Assembly (NCBI GenBank): GCA_900768535.1
Contig: CAAGDE010000016.1
Span: 1 to 26,123 of the forward strand
DNA: 26,123 nucleotides
Direction of reading: 5' to 3'
Origin: Clostridia bacterium
GTDB lineage: Bacteria > Bacillota > Clostridia > Oscillospirales > CAG-272
The notes under the pieces were generated by a model. It saw nothing but the letters and a program-made list of their open reading frames with translations. It ran no database searches and was not told the origin of the DNA. Below, piece after piece: positions 6,334-13,201 of this stretch. A program made the translations under genes and the position numbers. How positions within the stretch are numbered: the stretch's first letter is position 1; each line of letters opens with the position of its first letter.

Positions 6334-7194
6334 TCAGGACATTGGCTTGAACCCTTCTCCCAAAACCTCCTGGACATTTCCGATGATAACAAATGCACCG
6401 GGGTCGAGTTTTTTTACCATGCTCAGGTACCGCGGGAGTTCTCTCGGCTTGACAATGCATTCCAGCATCAGCATTTCGTTTTTTCCGTACATTCCGATGC
6501 AATGGATTCCTGTAACGCCGCGTTCGAAATTCGTCAGAATATGTTCGCTGATTTCCTGCGCGTGCGAGGAAAAAATCTGCACCTTTTTGGCACTGTCTCC
6601 GAATGTGATGATCTTATCCGTCACCACAGAGCTGATGATGAGCGCCAGGACCGAATAAAACGTGACCGACAGGCTTTTGAACACGATTCCGGACACCAGA
6701 ACAATGGTGACATCAATCAGCATAATTAGAGTTGCCAGCGGAATATGCGGAAATATTTTCTTTAGGATCAGCCCGGCAAAATCACATCCGCCCGTGGAGG
6801 CGCCCTGACGGACGACCAATCCAACGCCAAATCCCAGCAGAATTCCTCCCGCAATGGAGGAAATCAGGATATCCCCTCCTGTATATGCCGGAAACAGGGA
6901 GGTCAACTCCAAAAACAGCGACAGCAGGACAATTCCGGAGGCTGTTTGAATCACCGCATATTTCCCCAGCTTCCGGAATCCGAAGAAAAACAGCACCACG
7001 TTGATAACCAGATTTGTAACCGATATCCGGATCCCGAACAGATGCAGCAGCACAATTCCGATGGCGGTCACTCCCCCGGCGGACACCTTGTTCGGTGCCA
7101 TGAATACGTTGATCGCCACCGCCAGAAAAAACGTTCCTGCCACAATGAAGGCATAATCCTTTGCAATCGCCTTCCACTTTTCTTTTGCAATCAT
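6334..7194 (-). CDS. YitT family membrane protein (DUF161 + DUF2179)
   Basis: A 286-residue integral membrane protein of the YitT family, function unknown; some relatives are annotated as transporters. Five to six helices fill residues 15-190, with the family motif GGVTAIGIVL early and GxxxRxGxSTGGCDF-like sequence (RQGASTGGCDFAG) in the middle. A cytoplasmic C-terminal DUF2179 domain (about 200-280) contains the GVTGIHCIGMYGKNEMLMLE block. I prefer the ATG at 7194 (MIAKEKW), which has GGGAG 8 nt upstream, over the ATG at 7209 with only AGG close by. It is monocistronic, with its own promoter, and ends beside the repeat-like element. Confidence 0.88.
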   Translation of the reverse strand: MIAKEKWKAIAKDYAFIVAGTFFLAVAINVFMAPNKVSAGGVTAIGIVLLHLFGIRISVTNLVINVVLFFFGFRKLGKYAVIQTASGIVLLSLFLELTSLFPAYTGGDILISSIAGGILLGFGVGLVVRQGASTGGCDFAGLILKKIFPHIPLATLIMLIDVTIVLVSGIVFKSLSVTFYSVLALIISSVVTDKIITFGDSAKKVQIFSSHAQEISEHILTNFERGVTGIHCIGMYGKNEMLMLECIVKPRELPRYLSMVKKLDPGAFVIIGNVQEVLGEGFKPMS

Positions 7195-7229
7195 TTCGCA
7201 CGCTCCCATTCCTGCAATTCACACGTTCT

Positions 7230-7258
7230 ATTATACCACATTTTCGCTCTTTTTGCAA
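7230..7258 (-). promoter_or_regulatory. sigma-A promoter of the YitT gene
   Basis: Minus strand: TTGCAA (7253-7258), 17-bp spacer, TATAAT (7230-7235), about 35 nt before the chosen start codon. Confidence 0.75.
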
Positions 7259-7269
7259 GATCAACCCAG

Positions 7270-7306
7270 AAAAAACCATGGTGCCAAACGACACCATGGC
7301 GTTTTT
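7270..7306 (-). terminator. terminator of the mdh-fum-hdr-flx-frd operon
   Basis: Perfect 8-bp stem CCATGGTG (7276-7283) / CACCATGG (7292-7299), followed on the minus strand by six T. It begins right at the stop codon of the last gene, and the T-run on the plus side makes it bidirectional in form. It separates the operon from the YitT promoter. Confidence 0.85.
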
Positions 7307-7624
7307 TTATTGATTGGCAGCTAATTTTGCATCTGCAATGGCGTCCAGCTTCCTGTTACGGAAGTAAAGTGCTACATCGATCGAAATTTCAATGAAGTTC
7401 AGCACGTAGAAGAAGAAGCTGAGGTAGAACAGAAATCCGCTGCTTCCGTCAACGGTCTGAATGATTTTTCTGACGATGCCGCAGGCATATCCGATCAGGA
7501 GGAAAACCTCGAAGAAGAGGCTCTTTCCCTTTGCCGTGCGGGAAACAAGGGACTTGCGGATGGAGATCGGCCAGGACAGACCGAAGCAAAAAATTGTCAG
7601 CGCTTCCAATAAATCAGTAATCAT
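7307..7624 (-). CDS. small membrane protein closing the fumarate reductase operon
   Basis: A 105-residue protein with three hydrophobic helices (about 5-20, 37-55 and 63-88). The stretch FGLSWPISIRKSLVSRTAKG followed by KSLFF resembles the PQ-loop type of small membrane proteins seen in Clostridia, without a defined function. The ribosome site is weak (GAGAAAG), and the start is 16 nt after the frdA-like stop, so it is probably translated by coupling. It is not similar to FrdC/FrdD or SdhC: there are no haem-binding His residues in helices and no quinone-site pattern. A role in dicarboxylate movement or membrane association of the complex is possible, but only from position. Confidence 0.7.
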   Translation of the reverse strand: MITDLLEALTIFCFGLSWPISIRKSLVSRTAKGKSLFFEVFLLIGYACGIVRKIIQTVDGSSGFLFYLSFFFYVLNFIEISIDVALYFRNRKLDAIADAKLAANQ

Positions 7625-7640
7625 GTTTTACACAGCTTTC

Positions 7641-9242
7641 TCAGTTGAATTTTCTGCGGTAATCCGGCAACAGCTTCGGGGAAACCGCATCGGTTACAAT
7701 ACCTGCCGCTTCTCTTTCTTTGTCGAATTTCGCGATGTGGTCCAGGGTCAGCTTGCCGACCCTGACTGACTTTGCCTTCTCTGCGGCGTGCTGTCCGGCG
7801 CTTCTGCCGAAGACGATGATATCCAACAGAGAATTCCCCATCAGACGGTTGCGTCCGTGAATGCCGCCGACCGCTTCCCCGGCAACGTAAAGATTTTCCA
7901 CGTTCGGCGTCATGCCGTCGACGTTGATATCCAGTCCGCCGTTCTGATAGTGCAGGGTCGGGTAGACCAGAATCGGCTCCTTGCGGATATCGATGCCGTA
8001 GCTTGCGAACATCCGCATCATGGCAGGAATTCTGCGCTCGATGGTCCCCTCTCCGCCGATTTTCTCGATCATCGGGGTATCCAGCCAGACCGCCTCGCCG
8101 CTTCCGGTATCCACGCCTTCTTTGTGATCGGAGCATTCCCGGATGATGGAAGCCGCCGCCACGTCACGCGTTTCCAGCGGGTGCATGAAGACCTTTCCGT
8201 CCCGGTTGATCAGCTTGGCACCCAGCGAACGCACCTTTTCGGTCACCAGTGCGCCGAAAATCTGCTGCGGATACGCCGCACCGGTCGGGTGGTACTGGAG
8301 CGTATCGGCATAGAGCAGCTTGGCACCGACGCGGTAGCCCAGCACCAGACCGTCTGCCGTTGCGCCGTAGTGGTTGGAGGTCGGGAAGCCCTGATAGTGC
8401 ATCCGTCCTGCGCCGCCGGTTGCAAGGATCACGGTCTTTGCGCGTGCCACCATCAGCTCCTTGGTTTCCATGTTCATCAGCACCGCGCCTGCCGCGTGAC
8501 CGCTTTCGTCCAGGATCAGCTCGATTGCCGAGGTGAAATCGACCACCGGAATCTGCCGGTTGAGCACTTCATCGCGGAGCGTGCGCATGATCTCGGCTCC
8601 GGAGTAGTCCTTTGCCGCGTGCATCCGCTTGCGGGAGGTTCCGCCGCCGTGGGTGGTGATCATGGTCCCGTCCGGTGCCTTGTCGAACTCCACACCGAGG
8701 TCGGAAAGCCACTCGATCGCTTCGGGCGCGTCGCAGACCAGCTTGGCAAGCAGCTCGCGCTTTGCCGCATAGTGTCCGCCGCCGAAGGCATCGATAAAGT
8801 GAATGGCAGGCGAATCGTTCGGCTTGTCAGCCGCCTGAATGCCGCCCTCCGCCATCATGGTGTTGGCATCGCCGATGCGGAGCTTGGTGACGATCATGGC
8901 TTTTGCTCCCGCATTGTCGGCTTCGATTGCCGCCGAAGCACCTGCTCCGCCGCCGCCGATGATCAGCACATCCACGTCATAACGGACATCGTCAAGATTG
9001 ATATCCCCTGCCTTGATGCGGCTGTGGGCTTCCAGCATCTCGCACAGCTCGTGCGGAACCGATTCCCCCTTGTTTGCGCCGATCTTCAGCTCTGCGAATT
9101 CGCTTTTCTTGTAGTCGGGATGGTAAGCCGCCAGAAGCGCGTCCTTTTCGTCCGCGGTCATACGGGCAGGCTCGTATGCAATGTTTGCCTCCCGCGCGGC
9201 TTCCACCCTGGCAAGAGACTCCTGAAATTCCTTTGCGTACAT
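7641..9242 (-). CDS. fumarate reductase/succinate dehydrogenase flavoprotein subunit
   Basis: Predicted cytoplasmic FAD enzyme reducing fumarate to succinate. The 533-residue protein carries the dinucleotide motif IIGGGGAGAS (94-103). The four catalytic residues of the family are intact: H318 in QYHPTG, R359 in ETRDVAAAS, H431 in HYQNGG and R466 in NRLMGNSLLD. The SHT motif that attaches FAD covalently in FrdA/SdhA is ANT here (N127 in ANTMMAEGG), so FAD is probably noncovalent. That change favours fumarate reduction over succinate oxidation in studied enzymes. An N-terminal extension of about 88 residues precedes the FAD domain, and the C-terminal region is shorter than usual. No membrane-anchor gene is present. 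L-aspartate oxidase is a relative, but the iron-sulfur partner argues against it. Confidence 0.88.
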   Translation of the reverse strand: MYAKEFQESLARVEAAREANIAYEPARMTADEKDALLAAYHPDYKKSEFAELKIGANKGESVPHELCEMLEAHSRIKAGDINLDDVRYDVDVLIIGGGGAGASAAIEADNAGAKAMIVTKLRIGDANTMMAEGGIQAADKPNDSPAIHFIDAFGGGHYAAKRELLAKLVCDAPEAIEWLSDLGVEFDKAPDGTMITTHGGGTSRKRMHAAKDYSGAEIMRTLRDEVLNRQIPVVDFTSAIELILDESGHAAGAVLMNMETKELMVARAKTVILATGGAGRMHYQGFPTSNHYGATADGLVLGYRVGAKLLYADTLQYHPTGAAYPQQIFGALVTEKVRSLGAKLINRDGKVFMHPLETRDVAAASIIRECSDHKEGVDTGSGEAVWLDTPMIEKIGGEGTIERRIPAMMRMFASYGIDIRKEPILVYPTLHYQNGGLDINVDGMTPNVENLYVAGEAVGGIHGRNRLMGNSLLDIIVFGRSAGQHAAEKAKSVRVGKLTLDHIAKFDKEREAAGIVTDAVSPKLLPDYRRKFN

Positions 9243-9257
9243 CTCTCTGCGTCCCCC

Positions 9258-9932
9258 TTATTTCTCGATGTCCCGGTTGTTGTAAAGCTCTTTGAGCTCC
9301 TCAACCGGTTTGCCCATCAGTGCGGAGATCAGGTCGTTGAAGTCGCCGTCCCGGATCTCCCTGACGCGGTTTTCCAGATGCTCGGATTTGGGCGCAAGAT
9401 ATTTGCCGTTGAGCCGGCGCGCGAGCATGGCAACCTGCGGATGCGAGATTCCGGCAGGGCACCGCGAGGAGCAGACGCCGCACATGACGCAGTCGAAGGA
9501 TTCCTCGGCGCATTTGTCGAACTCCCCTCTCTGCGCATACGCAATGTACTGCATGACGTTCAGCCCCTGCGTACAGCTTTTGGTGCAGGCGTTACAGCCG
9601 ACGCAGGCGTAGATTTCCGGATACAGCTGCATCATAATCTGCTCGGTCGGCTTGATTTTTTCGATGTCGTACACCTGCTTGACCAGCGGGAAGAACGGCA
9701 GGGTGGCGATGTACATATTGTTTTCGACCTTGGTCTGGCAGGCAAGGCAGGTCTTCAGCTCGCGATCCCCTTTGATACGGTAGATCGTTGCACACGCACC
9801 GCAGAAGCCGTTCCGGCAGCCGCAGCCGCGCACCAGCTGGTATCCGGCATACTCCATCGCCCGCATGATGGTCAGGTCCTCCGGCACGCTGTATTGCTTG
9901 CCGAACAGATAGATATTTACCATGTTTTCCAT
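9258..9932 (-). CDS. fumarate reductase iron-sulfur subunit (FrdB/TfrB-like)
   Basis: A 224-residue electron-transfer subunit for the flavoprotein encoded next. The N-terminal half is a [2Fe-2S] ferredoxin domain (GCGCRNGFCGAC at 36-47, then C62 and C65). The C-terminal half has two full four-cysteine motifs, C110-C113-C116-C120 and C148-C151-C154-C158, suggesting two [4Fe-4S] clusters. Canonical FrdB/SdhB has one [4Fe-4S] and one [3Fe-4S] cluster for the quinone site, so this subunit is adapted to a soluble partner. It lacks the CCG domains of methanogen TfrB, but HdrB is encoded separately in the operon. The ATG at 9932 has GAGGTGA upstream. A longer frame to 9977 would overlap the previous gene and has no support. 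Confidence 0.85.
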   Translation of the reverse strand: MENMVNIYLFGKQYSVPEDLTIMRAMEYAGYQLVRGCGCRNGFCGACATIYRIKGDRELKTCLACQTKVENNMYIATLPFFPLVKQVYDIEKIKPTEQIMMQLYPEIYACVGCNACTKSCTQGLNVMQYIAYAQRGEFDKCAEESFDCVMCGVCSSRCPAGISHPQVAMLARRLNGKYLAPKSEHLENRVREIRDGDFNDLISALMGKPVEELKELYNNRDIEK

Positions 9933-9942
9933 ATCACTCACC

Positions 9943-10776
9943 TCAATACTCGTTCGGCAGCTCGTCCAGCTCGTCACAGCGGAAGACCGGACCGTCCTTG
10001 CAGACGTACTTTGCGCCGACGTTGCATCTGCCGCACTTGCCGATTCCGCACTTCATACGGAGCTCCAGCGTGGTGTACACCTGCGTTTTCTCAAAGCCCA
10101 GCTCCTGCAGTCCCGCGAGCGTGAACTTGATCATGATCGGCGGTCCGCAGAGGATGGCAATTTTGTTGTGATCCAGCCCCAGCTCCTTGACATAGTTCGG
10201 GACGAAGCCGACGTGCCCGGTCCATTCCGGCTGTTCGCGGTCGATGGTCAGATGGACATTGACTCCGACATCCATTTGCCACTCCTCGATGATCTCGCTG
10301 TAATCAACCAGATCCTGCATACTGCGGGAACCGTACACAATGTCGATCTTGCCGTAACGGTCGCGGTAGTGGCGGCAGTAGTTGATAACCGAGCGCAGGG
10401 GCGCCAGACCGATACCGCCGGCAATGAAGAGCAGATCATGCCCCGCAAACGCGGTGTCGACCGGAAAGGGTCTGCCGTATGGCCCGCGGATGGTGATCTC
10501 CTGACCGACCTCCATGGAGTGGAGCCATTCGGTCACACAGCCGCATTTCTTGATGGAAAATTCCATATATTCGGTGTTGGTCGGCGAGGAGGTGATCGAA
10601 AACATCGCCTCCCCCACTCCGGGAACCGACAACATGGCGCACTGCCCCGGCATATGGTCAAACGCCTTTTTGCCGTCCGGCGTGACCACGCGGAAGGTCT
10701 TGACGTCCGGCGTATCGATGCGGATATCGGTCACAACGCCGATCATCGGCATCAGAGGCTCCTTGATTTCAGCCAT
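9943..10776 (-). CDS. flxA: FAD/NAD(P)-binding oxidoreductase, FlxA/AsrB-like
   Basis: A 277-residue ferredoxin-reductase-type protein, the likely NAD(P)H entry point of the Flx-Hdr module. Order of domains: FAD-binding beta barrel with FSITSSP (59-65), NAD-binding domain with IAGGIGLAPLRS (118-129) and LCGPP (209-213), and a C-terminal [2Fe-2S] site (C243, C248, C251 and a later cysteine). This is the layout of FlxA, the anaerobic sulfite reductase AsrB subunit and sulfhydrogenase gamma subunits. No sulfite reductase or hydrogenase large subunit is in the window. GGAGGG precedes the start, which overlaps the previous gene by 8 nt. NADH versus NADPH cannot be decided by eye. Confidence 0.85.
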   Translation of the reverse strand: MAEIKEPLMPMIGVVTDIRIDTPDVKTFRVVTPDGKKAFDHMPGQCAMLSVPGVGEAMFSITSSPTNTEYMEFSIKKCGCVTEWLHSMEVGQEITIRGPYGRPFPVDTAFAGHDLLFIAGGIGLAPLRSVINYCRHYRDRYGKIDIVYGSRSMQDLVDYSEIIEEWQMDVGVNVHLTIDREQPEWTGHVGFVPNYVKELGLDHNKIAILCGPPIMIKFTLAGLQELGFEKTQVYTTLELRMKCGIGKCGRCNVGAKYVCKDGPVFRCDELDELPNEY

Positions 10777-11794
10777 TGTCCTGCCCTCCTAACTTTTTCA
10801 TGACCTTGACGATGTTCATCTGGATCGGACATTTTGCAAGACATCTGCCGCACCCGACGCAGGAGAACATTCCGTCATTGTTGGTCGGGAAATAGACCAG
10901 CTTGTGCATGAAGCGCTGACGGAAGCGCTCCAGCTGGGTCAGTCTCGGCTGTCCTGCCGACATTTTGGTGAATTCCGAGTACATACAGGAATCCCAGCAG
11001 CGGAAACGCCTGACGCCGTGCCCGGTGTTGAAATCCTTGATGTCATAGCACTGGCAGGTCGGGCAGACGAAGGTGCAGGTTCCGCACCCCAGGCAGGACT
11101 GCGACAGCTCTGCCCATGCGGGGTCACCGAAGAATTCGTCGGTCTTGCCCGCGCCGAATTTTTCTGCCGTCAGGTTCGCCAGCGGCAGCTTCTTCATGCG
11201 CGCTCTGGTCACCTTCTGCTGCTCGGCAACCGGTGCTTCGTCGGCGTCCTCGGTCAGGTCTTCCACGAGTTTCAGAAGTGCCCTGCCCTTTTCGGTGTTT
11301 GCCGCAAGGTAGAGCGCGTCCTCGGTCTTCCATGCGGTCACATCGCCCGCAGGAGACGCCGCATCGATGCCGAAGGTCCCGCAGAAGCAGGTCTCATGCG
11401 GCTTTGTGCAGGCAAGCGAGACGATGACGCCGTGCTCGCGGCGGTTTTTATAGTAGGAATCCGCCGGCTCGGAGAGAAAGACCTTGTCCAGCACATCAAA
11501 GCTGCGGACATCACAGGCACGCACGCCGAAAATGACGAAATCCTCGCATTCGCGGCGGGTGTCGATGATCTCGATCTTCTTTCCCTCGGTTTTGAAGTCC
11601 ATCAGGTTTTCGGTCTGCGGGAAGAAGAAATCCTTCGCGCTTCTGACGGTATTCAGTGCATCGGAAAGCGTTTTTCCACGCTCCCACGGCTCGAATTTTG
11701 CGCCGGCGGGCGTGTCCACCGGGAGGTAGAGCGTTTCCCGCTCTGCAATCCCGGCAAAGAAGGCATCCAGCCGATTCAGCGCGAGCTTACGCAT
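10769..11794 (-). CDS. [4Fe-4S] dicluster electron-transfer protein, FlxB/AsrA-like
   Basis: A 341-residue soluble protein. The N-terminal region (about 1-200) has the VRACDVRSFDVLD and CFCGT blocks typical of AsrA and sulfhydrogenase beta subunits. The C-terminal part carries two cluster motifs, C234-C237-C240-C244 (CLGCGTCTFVCP) and C312-C315-C318-C322 (CVGCGRCLAKCP). In the known FlxABCD-HdrABC systems such a protein carries electrons between the FAD/NAD subunit and the MvhD-like subunit. I chose the ATG at 11794 (MRKLALNRL), which has GGGGGAG 5 nt upstream and overlaps the previous stop by 8 nt. The frame stays open further upstream only because it lies inside the neighbouring gene. Confidence 0.82.
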   Translation of the reverse strand: MRKLALNRLDAFFAGIAERETLYLPVDTPAGAKFEPWERGKTLSDALNTVRSAKDFFFPQTENLMDFKTEGKKIEIIDTRRECEDFVIFGVRACDVRSFDVLDKVFLSEPADSYYKNRREHGVIVSLACTKPHETCFCGTFGIDAASPAGDVTAWKTEDALYLAANTEKGRALLKLVEDLTEDADEAPVAEQQKVTRARMKKLPLANLTAEKFGAGKTDEFFGDPAWAELSQSCLGCGTCTFVCPTCQCYDIKDFNTGHGVRRFRCWDSCMYSEFTKMSAGQPRLTQLERFRQRFMHKLVYFPTNNDGMFSCVGCGRCLAKCPIQMNIVKVMKKLGGQDNG

Positions 11795-12779
11795 GGTGAC
11801 TCCCCCTTTCCACTGCTTCGGCAGGCTCGATATCCTCCTGCGTGAAGTTGACGATCGGTGCGCGGCTTCCCACCTCGGCACCTGCCTGATAATCGCCGTA
11901 GTTGCGGTCGATGTCCAGAATGAACTTCCGGTTCAACAGATGCAGCGGAATGTGCTGTGGGCAGACGCGGGAGCATTCGCCGCAGTCGGTACAGCGTCCG
12001 ACCACATGGAACGCACGGATGATATGGAACATTTTTTCTTCGAATTCGTTGGACGCGGCTTTGTTCTCCACGCCTGAATTCGGGTTGTTGAAGACGCACT
12101 TCTCACAGGTGCAGGCAGGGCAGACATCGCGGCAGGCGTTGCAGCGGATGCACCGGGAGAGCTCGTTCTGCCAGAAGGCATACCGCTCGTCCGGGGTCAT
12201 CTTCTCCAGCTTCTCCACCTCGTCAAAGCGGCGGGACTCCGCCACCTCGCCATCGTCGCCCAGCAGTTCGTCATATGCCACGTGCTTTTTCGACTTGCAG
12301 GTGTTGCACCGCTCGGATACCAGCTCGTCCCGCGCAAAGGATTTCACACCGTCATACAGGGTCTCCACCTTAACGGTATCACCCTCCTCGGTGACCGAGA
12401 GAATGCCCTCCGCGTGACGCTTCAGGGTATTGACATCCATCATGCCGTGGCAGGGAACGCCGATGACGTAGACCTTTTCGCGGTCAAACCGATGCTCGGT
12501 CAACAGCTGATTGAAGCTGTAGGTATCGCAGGGCTTGAGGAAAACCAGCACCTTCCCATCCCCTTTTGCGGTCTCCCGGATCAGATATTTGGAGAAATTC
12601 GCGCCGCAGAAGCCGTTCCAGACCAGCTTCTCCTTTACCTCGTCGGCAGAACGGAAGACCGCCGGCGTTACATCGTAGGCAAATTCGCCGACGCCCCAGC
12701 CGAGCACCCGGTCGACCGTTCCGTCCGCAAGCAGGGCGACCGCCCGGTTTACAAGCGCTTCACGGGTTATTTCTTGCAT
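11787..12779 (-). CDS. [4Fe-4S] dicluster protein, FlxC-like (FrhB/FdhB-related N-terminus)
   Basis: A 330-residue soluble protein whose first 200 residues (including VLVFLKPCDTYSFNQLL and VIGVPCHGMMD) resemble the coenzyme F420 hydrogenase/formate dehydrogenase beta family. Two ferredoxin-like motifs follow: C210-C213-C216-C220 (CIRCNACRDVCP) and C263-C266-C269-C273 (CTDCGECSRVCP). A CNTCKSKK cysteine pair lies at 158-161. It is probably a second electron-wiring subunit of the Flx part. The ATG at 12779 (MQEITREAL) has GGAGG 7 nt upstream and overlaps the flxD-like stop by 13 nt. The FlxC name follows from gene order and cluster content and is less certain than the family-level description. 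Confidence 0.8.
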   Translation of the reverse strand: MQEITREALVNRAVALLADGTVDRVLGWGVGEFAYDVTPAVFRSADEVKEKLVWNGFCGANFSKYLIRETAKGDGKVLVFLKPCDTYSFNQLLTEHRFDREKVYVIGVPCHGMMDVNTLKRHAEGILSVTEEGDTVKVETLYDGVKSFARDELVSERCNTCKSKKHVAYDELLGDDGEVAESRRFDEVEKLEKMTPDERYAFWQNELSRCIRCNACRDVCPACTCEKCVFNNPNSGVENKAASNEFEEKMFHIIRAFHVVGRCTDCGECSRVCPQHIPLHLLNRKFILDIDRNYGDYQAGAEVGSRAPIVNFTQEDIEPAEAVERGSHHA

Positions 12780-13201
12780 CGCAGATCCTCCAGTCTCCTG
12801 TTTTCGCCAAGCGCCGCAACGGTCTTTGCGAAATCGTTCATGGTAGCGGCGAACTTTGCACCCTCCGCCGCACTCACCCACTCCACACGGGTGCGCTCCC
12901 GCTCAATGCCGAGATAGTCCAGCATCGAAAAGAGCAGTGCCATCCGGCGGCGCGTGTAGTAGTTACCGGTCGTATAATGACAGTCTCCGGGGTGGCATCC
13001 GCACAGGATCACGCCGTCTGCCCCGCGCTGGAAGGCACGGAGAATGAACATGGGGTTGACCCGGCAGGAGCACGGAACCCGGATGATCTTGACGTCCGCC
13101 GGATAGTTCAGCCGGTTGTTTCCCGCCAGATCCGCGCCCGCATAGGAGCACCAGTTACAGCAGAACGCCACAATCAGCGGTTTGTATTCGGTTACCTGCA
13201 T
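12767..13201 (-). CDS. flxD: MvhD/FlxD-like [2Fe-2S] protein (hydrogenase iron-sulfur subunit)
   Basis: A 144-residue MvhD-family protein, the size expected for the family. In methanogens MvhD carries electrons from the donor enzyme to HdrA; FlxD does so in bacterial Flx-Hdr. Conserved cysteines are visible: FCCNWCSYAGAD (C14, C15, C18), PCSCRVNP (C44, C46) and CGCHPGDCHY (C67, C69, C74). The start at 13201 (MQVTEYKPL) overlaps the hdrA stop by 10 nt, with GGAGGTGG upstream. The position directly after hdrA is the usual place, and some HdrA proteins are fused to this domain. Confidence in the family is high. Confidence 0.9.
   Translation of the reverse strand: MQVTEYKPLIVAFCCNWCSYAGADLAGNNRLNYPADVKIIRVPCSCRVNPMFILRAFQRGADGVILCGCHPGDCHYTTGNYYTRRRMALLFSMLDYLGIERERTRVEWVSAAEGAKFAATMNDFAKTVAALGENRRLEDLRCKK

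Noticed and set aside
6073..6729. A 218-codon plus-strand frame across the structured element and the YitT gene
   Set aside because: Half lies antisense to YitT and half is repeat-like structured sequence. No ribosome site precedes it. Treated as noncoding.
7641..9242. L-aspartate oxidase (NadB) as identity of the flavoprotein
   Set aside because: The noncovalent FAD motif fits NadB too, but the adjacent iron-sulfur subunit, fumarase and malate dehydrogenase point to fumarate reductase, and no nadA or nadC is present.
7788..10124. A 778-codon open frame on the plus strand opposite the fumarate reductase genes
   Set aside because: It is antisense to three well-supported genes, has no ribosome site and a His/Arg/Asp-rich translation without motifs. 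It is open only because of the GC-biased codon use of the real genes.
9943..12779. Anaerobic sulfite reductase (AsrABC) or sulfhydrogenase
   Set aside because: The FlxA/FlxB-like proteins resemble AsrB/AsrA, but there is no AsrC sirohaem subunit and no NiFe large subunit, and the linkage to hdrABC and an MvhD-like gene fits Flx.
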